A DNA stretch of 64,000 nucleotides from Micromonospora chokoriensis (GTDB taxonomy: Bacteria > Actinomycetota > Actinomycetes > Mycobacteriales > Micromonosporaceae). A model generated the notes under the pieces. It was given only the letters and a program-made list of their open reading frames with translations. It made no database searches and was not told where the DNA came from. Both the position numbers and the translations under genes were made by a program. Of this stretch, positions 18,530 through 26,915 are shown one piece after another; position 1 is the stretch's first letter, and each line of letters begins with the position of its first letter. The stretch is taken from contig NZ_JOAN01000014.1 in the NCBI RefSeq assembly GCF_000718555.1, forward strand, positions 62,001-126,000, in the 5' to 3' direction.

Positions 18530-19050
18530 GGCCGCACCTCCTTGCGCAGGGCGTCCAGTCGGGCGCCGGTCATCTCGATCCACCGGAGGTCCGCCTCCAG
18601 GTGGTAGAGGCCGTGGTCGGCGAGCAGCGCGTCGACCAGGCTGCCGGCGCGCTTGATCTCGGTCAGCTCACGCATCCGGTGCAGGTGCGCGCTGCGCTGG
18701 GTGTCGAGGTAGTCGGCGGCCGGCCGGTCCAGCATCAGCGCGAGCACGACCTTGGCGAAGAGCACCGTCTGCAGGTGCGGCTCCGGGTCGACCGGCTGGG
18801 TCAGCCACTGCTCGACCTCGGTAGCGCCGACGTCGGTGATGATGTAGCGCTTGCGGTCGGGGCCGGAGCCGGGGGCGACGTCACTGATCACCACCTTGCC
18901 GTCGCGGGCCAGTCGGCTGAGGGTGGAGTAGACCTGGCCGAACGGCAGTGGCTTGCCCCGGCCGAAGAAGGCGTCGTAGTCACGCTTCAGGTCGTAACCG
19001 TGGCTGGGCTCCCGTTCGAGGAGGCCGAGAAGAGTCAGTGGCACGCTCAT
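18526..19050 (-). CDS. PadR-family transcriptional regulator
   Basis: This 174-residue regulator has the PadR winged helix at its N-terminus (VPLTLLGLLEREPSHGYDLKRDYDAFF, then PFGQVYSTLSRLARDGKV) and a C-terminal helical dimerisation region. It heads the ABC exporter operon, and a perfect 14-bp inverted repeat directly upstream (19062-19098) is the obvious autoregulatory operator. The likely mode is ligand-relieved repression of the exporter, as for other PadR-ABC pairs. Confidence 0.93.
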   Translation of the reverse strand: MSVPLTLLGLLEREPSHGYDLKRDYDAFFGRGKPLPFGQVYSTLSRLARDGKVVISDVAPGSGPDRKRYIITDVGATEVEQWLTQPVDPEPHLQTVLFAKVVLALMLDRPAADYLDTQRSAHLHRMRELTEIKRAGSLVDALLADHGLYHLEADLRWIEMTGARLDALRKEVRP

Positions 19051-19061
19051 GCCAGGAGACT

Positions 19062-19098
19062 ACACCGAGGGTATACCTCGCGTATATACCCTCGGTGT
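19062..19098. promoter_or_regulatory. Palindromic PadR operator
   Basis: The arms ACACCGAGGGTATA (19062-19075) and TATACCCTCGGTGT (19085-19098) are exact reverse complements with a 9-base spacer. The site fills most of the 55-base gap between padR (start 19050) and the upstream crcB gene (ending at 19106). Its TATA-containing arms overlap the expected padR promoter. It could also terminate crcB transcription. Confidence 0.75.
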
Positions 19099-19105
19099 GT
19101 TCCGA

Positions 19106-19468
19106 TCAGCCCGCCAGGACGCGGGCCAGGGCGTAGCCGGCGGTGGCGGCGGCGAGCCCGGCGATGACGCTCCCTACGACGTTGCCGAGCGCGAGGAGGC
19201 GATGACCGCGCTGCGCCAGCCGCAGCGTCTCGTAGCTGAAGGTGGAGTAGGTGGTCAGCGCGCCACAGAACCCGGTGCCGAGCAGCGCGGCGACCGCCGG
19301 GCCGGCCGGCCACCCGACGAGTACGCCGAGCAGCAGTGACCCGATCACGTTGACGGTCAGCGTGCCCCACGGGAACGCCGAGTCGTGGCGGGACTGCACG
19401 GCCCGGTCGGTGAGATAGCGCAGTGGGGCGCCGATTGCGGCGCCCAGGGCGATGAGCAGCACGGTCAT
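19106..19468 (-). CDS. crcB: Fluoride channel subunit FluC/CrcB (second of pair)
   Basis: This 120-residue, four-helix membrane protein exports fluoride. It shows GAAIGAPLRYLTDRA, TLTVNVIGSLLLGVL and GFCGALTTYSTFSYET, the CrcB signature with the TTxSTF motif that lines the pore. The ATGA overlap with the other crcB suggests that the two subunits are made together and form an antiparallel heterodimer, as in many Gram-positive bacteria. The reading frame is open far upstream but the coupled ATG 19468 is the natural start. Confidence 0.93.
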   Translation of the reverse strand: MTVLLIALGAAIGAPLRYLTDRAVQSRHDSAFPWGTLTVNVIGSLLLGVLVGWPAGPAVAALLGTGFCGALTTYSTFSYETLRLAQRGHRLLALGNVVGSVIAGLAAATAGYALARVLAG

Positions 19469-19941
19469 CGGGTCACCCGCCGCCGCAGCGCTGCGGCGGT
19501 GACGGCGTCGCCCAGCCCGACCGCGACGAGCGCCCCGAGCACCGTCGCGGCGAGGTACGCCAGCGCGGTGCCCGGTGCGCCCGCGACCAGCGCCTGCTGG
19601 ACGTCGACCGCGTAGGCGGAGAAGGTGGTGAACCCGCCGAGCACCCCGACCCCGAGGAACGGGCGGGCCAGCCGGTGGCCGCCATCGAGGTGCCCGAGCA
19701 CCGCCATCAGCGCGCCGATCAGCAGGCAGCCGGACGTGTTGATGGAGAACGTGGCCCACCCGAAGCCGGTCGGTGGGTGCGGGAACGCGTGTTGCAGGCC
19801 AGCCCGGGCCAGCGCGCCGAGCACCCCACCGGCCGCGATCGTGGCGAGAATCGTCGCGGGACGGGCGATCAGCTCGCCCCGCTCGGTGGGGACGTGTAGG
19901 TCGACGTCGGGGTCGGTACGCGGCTCGAATGGCTCTGGCAC
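19465..19941 (-). CDS. crcB: Fluoride channel subunit FluC/CrcB (first of pair)
   Basis: This 158-residue CrcB homologue has a charged N-terminal extension of about 28 residues, then ATIAAGGVLGALARAGL, FSINTSGCLLIGALM and LGGFTTFSAYAVD. The TTFS motif is present but the following residues (AYAVD instead of TFSLE) diverge, which is common for one half of heterodimeric pairs. The start is GTG 19941; no fluoride riboswitch is recognisable upstream. Confidence 0.9.
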   Translation of the reverse strand: MPEPFEPRTDPDVDLHVPTERGELIARPATILATIAAGGVLGALARAGLQHAFPHPPTGFGWATFSINTSGCLLIGALMAVLGHLDGGHRLARPFLGVGVLGGFTTFSAYAVDVQQALVAGAPGTALAYLAATVLGALVAVGLGDAVTAAALRRRVTR

Positions 19942-19958
19942 GGCTGTTCAGCGTAGTC

Positions 19959-20010
19959 CCGGCGACAGTGGCGTCAGTCGACTGCCGGCGACAGCGGCGT
20001 CAGCGTACTG
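19959..20010. repeat. Tandem 26-bp duplication at the methyltransferase 3' end
   Basis: Two 26-bp units (19959-19984 and 19985-20010; 22 of 26 identical) begin CCGGCGACAG. The second unit overlaps the last codons of the methyltransferase gene, so slippage here could alter its C-terminus. Confidence 0.6.
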
Positions 20011-20758
20011 CCGCGACTGCGGCGTCCGAGCCGCCTCGCCAGAGGGTGCCGACCTCGCTGAAGCCGGCCGCGGTGAGCGCGGCCAGGTGCCAGGAGACTG
20101 GCGGGTTCCACTCGGGGCTGTGCCCGGTGGGGTAGATCGAGTGTCGCTCGGCGACCAGCGGGGCGAGCGCGGGGTCGGTGCCGGCCCGGTCCCACCAGTC
20201 CGACCAGGACAGCATCGAGCCAGCGGCGTACCGGGCGTTGCGCCGGGCCCGGGCTCGGTCCAGCAGCCGCTTGGTCAGCTCCGGCAGGGTGTCGTCCGGC
20301 ATGTGGTCGGCGTTGACGAAGACCCCGCCGGGTCGGAGCACGTCGCGCAGTTCGGCGTAGAGCTGGCTGAGCCGGTCGGCCGGCAGCCAGTGCAGTGCGG
20401 TGGCGGTGAGCACGGCGTCGTACTCGCGGTGGGGGAGCGCGTTGCGCCACTCGGGGGTGCCGAGGTCGGCCGTGACGATCGTGGCCCGGCCGGTCAGCGA
20501 GGCGCTGGCGATGGCGAGCAGGGCCGGGTCGAGGTCCACAAGCGTCGCCTCGGCGGCGGGGAAGCGGGCCAGGGTCCGCAGCGAGATGGTGCCGGTGCCG
20601 CCGGCCAGGTCGAGCACGCGCGGCGGCCGACCGTCGAGGACGGCGTCGACGGCGTCGAGCATGGCGGTGAACCGGTGCTCCCGGTCCGGTAGGTAGGCCT
20701 CCTGCTGGCGGTCCCAGCTCTCCTGCCAGGCCCAAGGATCCACAATGTAAGGACTCAT
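20000..20758 (-). CDS. Class I SAM-dependent methyltransferase
   Basis: This 252-residue protein has a Rossmann methyltransferase fold: motif I VLDLAGGTGTIS (about residues 48-59), motif II ATLVDLDPALLAIA, and a trans-aconitate-methyltransferase-like block ATALHWLPADRL followed by DVLRPGGVFVNADH. The substrate is not predictable. It is monocistronic and reads away from the neighbouring MFS gene only across a terminator-like hairpin. The C-terminal end is affected by a short tandem duplication. Confidence 0.88.
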   Translation of the reverse strand: MSPYIVDPWAWQESWDRQQEAYLPDREHRFTAMLDAVDAVLDGRPPRVLDLAGGTGTISLRTLARFPAAEATLVDLDPALLAIASASLTGRATIVTADLGTPEWRNALPHREYDAVLTATALHWLPADRLSQLYAELRDVLRPGGVFVNADHMPDDTLPELTKRLLDRARARRNARYAAGSMLSWSDWWDRAGTDPALAPLVAERHSIYPTGHSPEWNPPVSWHLAALTAAGFSEVGTLWRGGSDAAVAAVR

Positions 20759-20851
20759 AGCGAACAGGCTAGTTACGGCGTGATCGCGTTGTCCAGACCT
20801 TGTTGCACATAATTTGCAATTGCTAGATGATGGCGGGGCGATGATCAGAGC

Positions 20852-20885
20852 GACGCCGGGCCGGGCGGATGCCCGGCCCGGCGTC
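20852..20885 (-). terminator. Terminator hairpin of the MFS gene
   Basis: A perfect 15-bp stem (20852-20866 against 20871-20885) with a 4-base loop lies 15 bases past the MFS stop on the minus strand. There is no U-tract, as is common in actinomycetes. Confidence 0.7.
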
Positions 20886-20899
20886 GTCTCCCGGTGCGG

Positions 20900-22120
20900 T
20901 CAGACCGTCGCGTCCACCAGCTCCGCGTCGGCCGTCGACGGCTTGTCGCGGCGGGCCAGCCGCAGCGCTGCGAGGAGTACGCCCAGACCGGCCAGGGTGA
21001 GCGCCGCGCCGGCCCAGATCGGCGAGGTGTAGCCGAGCCCGGCAGCGATGGTCACTCCGCCGATCCAGGCGCCCAACGCGTTGCCGAGGTTGAACGCGGC
21101 GATGTTCGCCCCGGAGGCGAGGGTCGGCGCCTGCTGGGCGTAATGCATGATCCGCATCTGCAGCGGCGGCACGGTGGCGAAGCCGAACCCGCCCATCAGC
21201 ACCAGCGCGACGATGGTCAGCACCGGGCTCGTCGCGGTCAGCGCGAAGCCGACGAGCACCACGGTGAGCACCGCCAGGACGGTGACCAGGGTGCGCGACA
21301 GCGACTTGTCGGCCGCCCGGCCGCCGAGCAGGTTGCCGGCGAAGAGCCCCACCCCGAAGAGCACGAGCAGCCACGGCACGGTGCTGGAGGCGAAGCCGCT
21401 GACCTCGGTGAGCGTGTAGGCGATGTAGGTGAACGCGCCGAACATGCCGCCGAAGCCCAGGATGGTGATCACCAGGGAGAGCCAGACCTGGGTGTGGGTG
21501 AAGGCCCGCAACTCGCCGCGCAGCCCGGCGGCCGGGCGGTCGCCGTTGACGGCGTCGCCACCCGGAATGAGCAGGGCCAGCCCGATCAGGGCGACCACGC
21601 CGATGGCGGTGATCGCCCAGAACGTCGACCGCCAGCCGAAGTGCTGCCCGAGGAAGGTGCCGAACGGGACGCCGAGAACGTTCGCGATGGTCAGGCCGGC
21701 GAACATCATGGCGATGGCGCCCGCCCGGCGGGCCGGTGCGACCAGGCCGGCGGCGACCACGGCGCCGATGCCGAAGAACGCGCCGTGGCAGAGCGCGGCG
21801 ACGATCCGGCCGGCCATCATCACGGAGTAGTCGCCGGCGACGGCGGAGAGCAGGTTGCCGATGATGAACAGCACCATCAGGCCGAGCAGCACCGGTTTGC
21901 GCGGCAGCCGGGTAACCGCCGCGGTGAGGGCCACCCCACCGACGGCCACGCTGAGCGCATAGCCGGAGATCAACCAGCCGGCCACCGGCTCGGTGACGGC
22001 GAAGTCGGCGGCCACCTCGGGCAGCAGCCCCATGATCACGAATTCGGTCAGCCCGATGCCGAAGGCGCCGATCGCCAGCGCGATCAGGCCGGGCGGCAGG
22101 GACTTTTGACGTACGGACAT
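20900..22120 (-). CDS. MFS efflux transporter, DHA1 (AraJ/YdhP) type
   Basis: This 406-residue protein has about 12 transmembrane segments and opens with LIALAIGAFGIGLTEFVIMGLLPEVA, typical of DHA1 drug or arabinose efflux permeases. Motif A-like sequence follows as RLPRKPVLLGLMVLFIIGN. I chose ATG 22120 (MSVRQKSLPPGL) with GGGAAG upstream over an ATG 14 codons earlier. A MarR gene is divergently transcribed from the shared 136-bp region, so the exporter is probably derepressed by its substrate through MarR. Confidence 0.92.
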   Translation of the reverse strand: MSVRQKSLPPGLIALAIGAFGIGLTEFVIMGLLPEVAADFAVTEPVAGWLISGYALSVAVGGVALTAAVTRLPRKPVLLGLMVLFIIGNLLSAVAGDYSVMMAGRIVAALCHGAFFGIGAVVAAGLVAPARRAGAIAMMFAGLTIANVLGVPFGTFLGQHFGWRSTFWAITAIGVVALIGLALLIPGGDAVNGDRPAAGLRGELRAFTHTQVWLSLVITILGFGGMFGAFTYIAYTLTEVSGFASSTVPWLLVLFGVGLFAGNLLGGRAADKSLSRTLVTVLAVLTVVLVGFALTATSPVLTIVALVLMGGFGFATVPPLQMRIMHYAQQAPTLASGANIAAFNLGNALGAWIGGVTIAAGLGYTSPIWAGAALTLAGLGVLLAALRLARRDKPSTADAELVDATV

Positions 22121-22151
22121 GGACTTCCCATCGGGGAGGGGGCAGATACAA

Positions 22152-22215
22152 GGCGCGTGCAACTACACGCGCCAACAACCAGATACTTGCACACGCACTA
22201 TATCGGCGCAAGCGT
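22152..22215. promoter_or_regulatory. Divergent MFS/MarR control region with palindromes
   Basis: The shared intergenic region holds a perfect inverted repeat GGCGCGTG-CAACTA-CACGCGCC (22152-22173). A second pair, CTTGC and GCAAG, flanks an ACTATATCG core between about 22186 and 22212. Either is a plausible MarR operator; the assignment is by position and symmetry only. Confidence 0.5.
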
Positions 22216-22256
22216 GGTAGCCTGGGGTCAGTCCAGATCACATCCCAGGAGGCGGC

Positions 22257-22706
22257 ATGGGCATCGGCGACGACGCGATCGAGATCCGCGCGCAGGGTTG
22301 GCGCACTCTCGCCGCCCTGCACGGGCTGATCGAGACCTCCCTGGAGCGGGCGTTGCAGGCCGGCCACGACCTCTCCGTCGTCGAATACACGGTGCTCGAC
22401 GCGCTCTCCCGGCAGGACGGTTGGCACATGCGAATGAGCCAGCTCGCCCGGGCCGCCGCGCTCTCCGGCAGCGCCACCACCCGCCTGGTCACCCGGCTGG
22501 AGCAGCGTGGCCTGCTCACCCGGATCCTCTGCGCCGACGACCGGCGCGGCATCTACACCGAGCTGACCCCGGCCGGCTCCGAGCTGCTCGCGCAGACCCG
22601 ACCCACCCACGACCGGGTGCTCACCGACGCGCTCGCCCAGGCGGAGGCCACCCCCGAGCTGGCGCCGCTTGTCGACGCCCTGCACCGGCTGCCGGCCGCC
22701 CGCTGA
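22257..22706 (+). CDS. MarR-family transcriptional regulator
   Basis: This 149-residue winged-helix protein has the MarR layout: VVEYTVLDALSRQDGWHMRMSQLARAAALS, then SATTRLVTRLEQRGLLTRILCADDRRGIYTELTPAG, the recognition helix and the DxR wing. A cysteine in the wing (RILCADDRR) could allow oxidant sensing. It is divergent from the MFS gene and probably represses both. Confidence 0.92.
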   Translation: MGIGDDAIEIRAQGWRTLAALHGLIETSLERALQAGHDLSVVEYTVLDALSRQDGWHMRMSQLARAAALSGSATTRLVTRLEQRGLLTRILCADDRRGIYTELTPAGSELLAQTRPTHDRVLTDALAQAEATPELAPLVDALHRLPAAR

Positions 22707-22783
22707 CCGCCCGCCGGCCCGGCTGACGGCGGGCGTACGGTACCCGCAGCCCCACCGGGACCGCCGCGCCAAGGAGGCAGCCG

Positions 22784-24091
22784 ATGCAGGACCGCACCCC
22801 TCGTCCCGAGGAGCTGGAGCCGATCGAGCGCGCCGGCGTCGACGAGCTGCGCGCCCTGCAACGCGACCGACTGCGCTGGTCGCTGCGGCACGCGTACGAC
22901 AACGTGCCGCACTACCGCCGGGCGTTCGACGCGGTCGGGGTGCACCCCGACGACTGCCGGGACCTCGGCGACCTGGCCCGCTTCCCGCTCACTGGCAAGG
23001 CGGAGCTGCGGGACAACTATCCGTTCGGCATGTTCGCCGTACCCCGGGAGCGCATCGCCCGTCTGCACGCTTCCTCCGGCACCACCGGCCGCCCGACGGT
23101 GGTCGGCTACACCCGAGACGACCTGCGCACCTGGGCGCGCCTGATGGCCCGCTCGATCCGCGCCTCCGGCGGCCGCCCCGGCGACCGGGTGCACGTGGCA
23201 TACGGCTACGGGCTCTTCACCGGCGGTCTGGGGGCGCACTACGGGGCCGAGGAGTTGGGCTGCACGGTCATCCCGGTCTCCGGTGGCATGACCGAGCGTC
23301 AGGTCATGCTGATCCGCGACTTCGAGCCCGAGGTCATCATGGTCACGCCCAGCTACCTGCTGGCCATCGTCGACGAGATGCGCCGCCAGGGCATCGACCC
23401 GCGCGCCACCTCGCTGCGGGTGGGCATCTTCGGGGCCGAGCCGTGGACCGAGGACATGCGCTACGAGATCGAGCAGCAACTGGACATCCACGCCGTCGAC
23501 ATCTATGGGCTGTCCGAGGTGATGGGGCCTGGTGTGGCCACCGAGTGCGTCGAGACCAAGGACGGGCTGCACCTCTGGGAGGACCACTTCTACCCGGAGA
23601 TCGTCGACCCGGTCAGCGGTGCCGTGCTGCCCGACGGTGAGCGCGGTGAGCTGGTGTTGACCTCGCTGACCAAGGAGGCTATGCCGGTCGTGCGCTACCG
23701 CACCCGCGACCTGACCCGACTGCTGCCCGGCACCGCCCGGCCGATGCGTCGGATCGAGAAGATCGCCGGCCGGACCGACGACATGATGATCCTGCGTGGA
23801 GTGAACATCTTCCCCACCCAGATCGAGGAGCTGATCCTGCGGACCCCGCAGCTGTCGCCGCACTTCCAGTGCGTCCTCGATCGGCGCGGTCGGCTGGACA
23901 CCCTGACGGTGCGGGTGGAGCGGCGGGCCGGCGTCGCCGTGGACGCCGCCGAGCGGGCCGGCGCGACACTTGTCGAGCTGGTGAAGAACACCATCGGCGT
24001 GAGCGTCGCGGTCGACGTCCTCGCACCGGACACGGTGGAACGGTCGATGGGCAAGATGCGCCGCATCGTCGACCAGCGACCGTCCGCCTGA
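22784..24091 (+). CDS. paaK: Phenylacetate-CoA ligase
   Basis: The 435-residue protein is an adenylate-forming ligase of the PaaK family, which activates phenylacetate or related aryl acids to the CoA thioester. The AMP-binding loop SSGTTGRPTVVGYT is near residue 97, YGLSEVMGPGVATEC near 240 and GRTDDMMILRGVNIFPTQIEE near 330. The catalytic lysine region SMGKMRRIVD is close to the C-terminus. The start has AAGGAGGCAG upstream. No other paa genes are nearby, so the exact acid is uncertain. Confidence 0.92.
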   Translation: MQDRTPRPEELEPIERAGVDELRALQRDRLRWSLRHAYDNVPHYRRAFDAVGVHPDDCRDLGDLARFPLTGKAELRDNYPFGMFAVPRERIARLHASSGTTGRPTVVGYTRDDLRTWARLMARSIRASGGRPGDRVHVAYGYGLFTGGLGAHYGAEELGCTVIPVSGGMTERQVMLIRDFEPEVIMVTPSYLLAIVDEMRRQGIDPRATSLRVGIFGAEPWTEDMRYEIEQQLDIHAVDIYGLSEVMGPGVATECVETKDGLHLWEDHFYPEIVDPVSGAVLPDGERGELVLTSLTKEAMPVVRYRTRDLTRLLPGTARPMRRIEKIAGRTDDMMILRGVNIFPTQIEELILRTPQLSPHFQCVLDRRGRLDTLTVRVERRAGVAVDAAERAGATLVELVKNTIGVSVAVDVLAPDTVERSMGKMRRIVDQRPSA

Positions 24092-24203
24092 CCGCTGTCC
24101 GAGATACCGGGGACTTCAACCAACCTGGTGAGCCGACGGACCATCGGTGGCGCCGAAGCGCAGGGTCCCCGGGTGTGGCCGTGGTCGACATAGGATCAAG
24201 GTC

Positions 24204-25310
24204 ATGCGCGTGCTGGTGGTCTCCGCCCCGCTGGTCGGGCACGTCTTCCCGCTGGTGCCGCTCGCTGTCGCGCTGCGCGACGCCGGCCACGACGTGCTGC
24301 TGGCCACCGGCGGCGGAGCTCTGGCCGCCGCCGATGCCGGTCTGCCGGTACGCGACATCGCCCCGGGCTTCGCCTTCGGGCGGATCGCGCTTCGCGTCTT
24401 ACCCCGTCATCCGCTCATCGCGCGCGCCGAGCTGGCCGGCACCGCCGGCACCCGGGGTGCTGGCCTGCTGTTCGGCGCGCTCAACGACCAGCTCACCGAC
24501 CCGGTGGTTGCATTAGCCACTGAGTGGCGGCCGGATCTGGTGCTGTACGAGCCGTTTGCGGTCGCCGGCGCGGTGGCCGCCGCGCGACTCGACGTGGCGG
24601 CCGTACGACAGGAGAACGCCCTCTTCGACGGCCGGGACCTGGTCCGCGCCGTCAGTGCCCGACTCGGCGCCGCGCTGCGCCGGCACGGCCTGACCGAGCT
24701 GCCGCCACCCGCCGCTGCCCTCGCCGTGGCTCCGCCCAGCGTGGCCGTGCAGGGTGGCTGGCCGATGCGCTACACGTCCTACGTGGGCGGCGGTGAGCTG
24801 CCGGCCTGGTTGCGTGAGCCGGGTGAGCGCCCCCGGATCCTGGTCACCCGCAGCACCCTGACCGGCCCTGGCGACCGGGGGCCGATGCCCGCCGTGGTGG
24901 CCGCCGCCGCCGAGGTGGACGCGGAGATCGTGCTGGTCCGCCCCGACGAGCGGTCGGCCCGCACGTTGCCCGGAAACGTACGGGTGGTCGACTGGATCCC
25001 GCTCGACGAGGCGTTGCCGGCGAGCGCGGCGCTGGTGCATCACGGCGGGGCGGGCAGCGCGTTCGGCGCCCTCGCCGCCGGTCGGCCCCAGCTGGCCACC
25101 ATCGGTGCGGGGGACCGGCGGCACAACGCCGAGCTGGTGGCCCGCCGGGGCGCCGGCCTGGCGCTACGCCCCCGGGACATCACCGCGCGGGCACTGACCC
25201 AGCTGCTCACCGACGAGCGCCTGCGTACCGCTGCCGCACAGGTCAGCCGCGAGATCGCCGGGATGCCGCCACCGGCCGACCTGGTCGCGCGGCTGGCGGC
25301 ACTGGTCTGA
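24204..25310 (+). CDS. MGT-type glycosyltransferase (GT1 family)
   Basis: This 368-residue protein resembles macrolide and UDP-sugar glycosyltransferases. The N-terminus MRVLVVSAPLVGHVFPLVPLA gives the first Rossmann domain with the GHVFP acceptor-side motif. The C-terminal domain has VDWIPLDEALPASAALVHHGGAGSAFGALAAGRPQL, the nucleotide-sugar binding HGGAGS signature. I chose ATG 24204 because it begins at the conserved MRVL strand; a TAGGAT box at 24192-24197 could be its -10. No secondary-metabolite genes flank it, so it may inactivate antibiotics or decorate a local product. Confidence 0.9.
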   Translation: MRVLVVSAPLVGHVFPLVPLAVALRDAGHDVLLATGGGALAAADAGLPVRDIAPGFAFGRIALRVLPRHPLIARAELAGTAGTRGAGLLFGALNDQLTDPVVALATEWRPDLVLYEPFAVAGAVAAARLDVAAVRQENALFDGRDLVRAVSARLGAALRRHGLTELPPPAAALAVAPPSVAVQGGWPMRYTSYVGGGELPAWLREPGERPRILVTRSTLTGPGDRGPMPAVVAAAAEVDAEIVLVRPDERSARTLPGNVRVVDWIPLDEALPASAALVHHGGAGSAFGALAAGRPQLATIGAGDRRHNAELVARRGAGLALRPRDITARALTQLLTDERLRTAAAQVSREIAGMPPPADLVARLAALV

Positions 25311-25364
25311 CGTCGCCCCGCGTGGCCACACCGGACGGACGGTCGGTTGCGGCAGGATGACCGG

Positions 25365-25931
25365 ATGCGACACGTCGTGCTGCTCCACTCCGTGTACGGG
25401 CTGCGGCCCGCCGTACGCGCCGCCGCCGACCGGTTGCGCGCCGCCGGGCACCAGGTCAGCACCCCCGACCTGTACGGCGTTCCGGCCGCCGACACCGTCG
25501 AGGAGGGCTTCGCGCTGCTCGACAAGATCGGCCACGAGGTGGTGCTTGAGCGGGCCCGGGCCGCGCTGCGTGACCTGCCACCGGAGACGGTGCTCGCCGG
25601 CTTCTCGATGGGCGCCGGGGTGGCCGGTGCGCTGCTGGCCGAGCGCCCCGACGCCGCCGGCCTGCTCCTGCTGCACGGCACCGGTGGCGCGCCGGACGCG
25701 GTCCGACCCGGATTGCCCGTGCAGCTGCACCTCGCCGACCCCGACCCGTACGACGCGCCGGACGAGGTCGACGAGTGGCAGCAGGCCATGTCCGATGCCG
25801 GCGCCGATCTGACGGTCTTCCGCTATCCCGGTGTCGGGCACCTGTTCACGGATCCGGACCTGCCCGATTACGTCCCCGCCGCTGATGCTGCGGTCTGGCC
25901 GCGAGTGCTGGCGTTCCTGGCCGCTGGTTGA
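25365..25931 (+). CDS. Dienelactone hydrolase-family alpha/beta hydrolase
   Basis: This 188-residue protein has the compact dienelactone-hydrolase fold. The nucleophile elbow reads AGFSMGAGVAG, so the nucleophile is serine where classical dienelactone hydrolase has cysteine. A downstream histidine lies in GVGHLFTDPDLP, and an aspartate candidate in LADPDPYDAPDE. The N-terminus MRHVVLLHSVYGLRPAV supports ATG 25365 over a TTG six codons upstream. Substrate unknown. Confidence 0.85.
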   Translation: MRHVVLLHSVYGLRPAVRAAADRLRAAGHQVSTPDLYGVPAADTVEEGFALLDKIGHEVVLERARAALRDLPPETVLAGFSMGAGVAGALLAERPDAAGLLLLHGTGGAPDAVRPGLPVQLHLADPDPYDAPDEVDEWQQAMSDAGADLTVFRYPGVGHLFTDPDLPDYVPAADAAVWPRVLAFLAAG

Positions 25932-26019
25932 GCGTCGAAGGCGGTGGCGGCACGACCGTCGATGCTTGCGGCACGGGCCTAGCGTGAGGACAGGCTCCAC
26001 TCCTCGAAGGGCGTACGCC

Positions 26020-26625
26020 GTGAACGAGACAGTCTTCAGCATCCTTGGTCTGCTGTTGGTCGTGATATCGCTGTTTTTCTCCGCATTGCAGACCCGGGAG
26101 GTGGCGAAACAAAGTCGGATCAACAACGGCGTTGGCTCGGCTAACGCGCTCCTGGAGATCAACAGTTTGTCTCGTTCTTGGCACGATCGATTGGTGGACA
26201 GACCATCACTTCGGCCGTACTTTTTCGATGCGAAACCCTGTGCTCCGGTTGAGCCTGAGCGATCGATCGTGCTGACCAACGCGGAGATGCTCGCGGACCT
26301 CTTAGAGTGTGAACTGTGGATGGGTAAGCTGGTGCCGGCCTTCCCATTCGCCCAGACCTGGTATATCTGGCCTACGGAGATGTTGCAGCAGAGCCCCGTG
26401 CTCGACGAGATGGTCGAGCGCTATCCCACCTGGTGGCCTGCGCTCTACAAGCTGCAACAGCAGGTCCGCGCCGGTGGACCGCTGACCCATCCGCTCCTTG
26501 ACCCGCCCACGTCCCGGTGGCGGTTGTTCCGCTCCAGCCCTGGGCGAGTCGTCGGCCCGCAGCGCGACACCGACGCGACGGCTACTCCGGCATCCGACGT
26601 GGCCGCGATCCCTCCGCAACGATGA
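26020..26625 (+). CDS. Hypothetical membrane-anchored protein
   Basis: The 201-residue product starts at GTG 26020 and has one N-terminal transmembrane segment (SILGLLLVVISLFFSALQ), then a cytoplasmic helical domain with RSWHDRLVDRPSLRPYFFD and WYIWPTEMLQQSP, and a loose C-terminal tail. The architecture resembles actinobacterial DUF6082-like proteins, a weak match made from memory. Codon use is visibly less GC-rich than in the neighbours (TTG, TCT, CGA, AAC). It sits beside the repeat patch at 26.7-27.1 kb and may be recently acquired. Confidence 0.7.
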   Translation: MNETVFSILGLLLVVISLFFSALQTREVAKQSRINNGVGSANALLEINSLSRSWHDRLVDRPSLRPYFFDAKPCAPVEPERSIVLTNAEMLADLLECELWMGKLVPAFPFAQTWYIWPTEMLQQSPVLDEMVERYPTWWPALYKLQQQVRAGGPLTHPLLDPPTSRWRLFRSSPGRVVGPQRDTDATATPASDVAAIPPQR

Positions 26626-26626
26626 G

Positions 26627-26644
26627 GCCCTACTACCGTAGGGC
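26627..26644 (+). terminator. Short terminator after the hypothetical gene
   Basis: The hairpin GCCCTAC-TACC-GTAGGGC begins one base after the stop of the preceding gene. The stem is perfect over 7 bp; there is no U-tract. Confidence 0.6.
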
Positions 26645-26748
26645 GATCACGAGGATGGCCTCGCCGGATTCCCTCGATCACTTGATACTGAGTAGTTCAA
26701 CACCGTTGCGTTGGGCGGAGTAGCTGTTCGTCAATGCCACATTGTTCA

Positions 26749-26824
26749 GTCGATCATGGAGTTATGGTGGGTGACAAAGTGCCCGCGTCACGCCAAAACA
26801 AGGCACCACAACTCCATGATCGAC
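26749..26824. repeat. Nested palindrome 1, 21-bp arms
   Basis: The arms 26749-26769 and 26804-26824 are complementary at 20 of 21 positions, beginning GTCGATCATGGAGTT. The 34-base spacer holds a smaller GTGAC/GTCAC stem, so a single strand could form a long two-part hairpin. Confidence 0.75.
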
Positions 26825-26847
26825 GGGGATGGGCTGCCCTCCTCCGC

Positions 26848-26915
26848 GATCTTGCGTTTACTGTCGCGGCATAAGAGGGCATTCCGTGCATCTCGACGAC
26901 CGAAACTGCAAGATC
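26848..26915. repeat. Nested palindrome 2
   Basis: GATCTTGCGTTT (26848-26859) faces the reverse complement of GATCTTGCAGTTT (26903-26915), a one-base indel apart, around a 43-base spacer. The arms again end in GATC. Confidence 0.6.
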
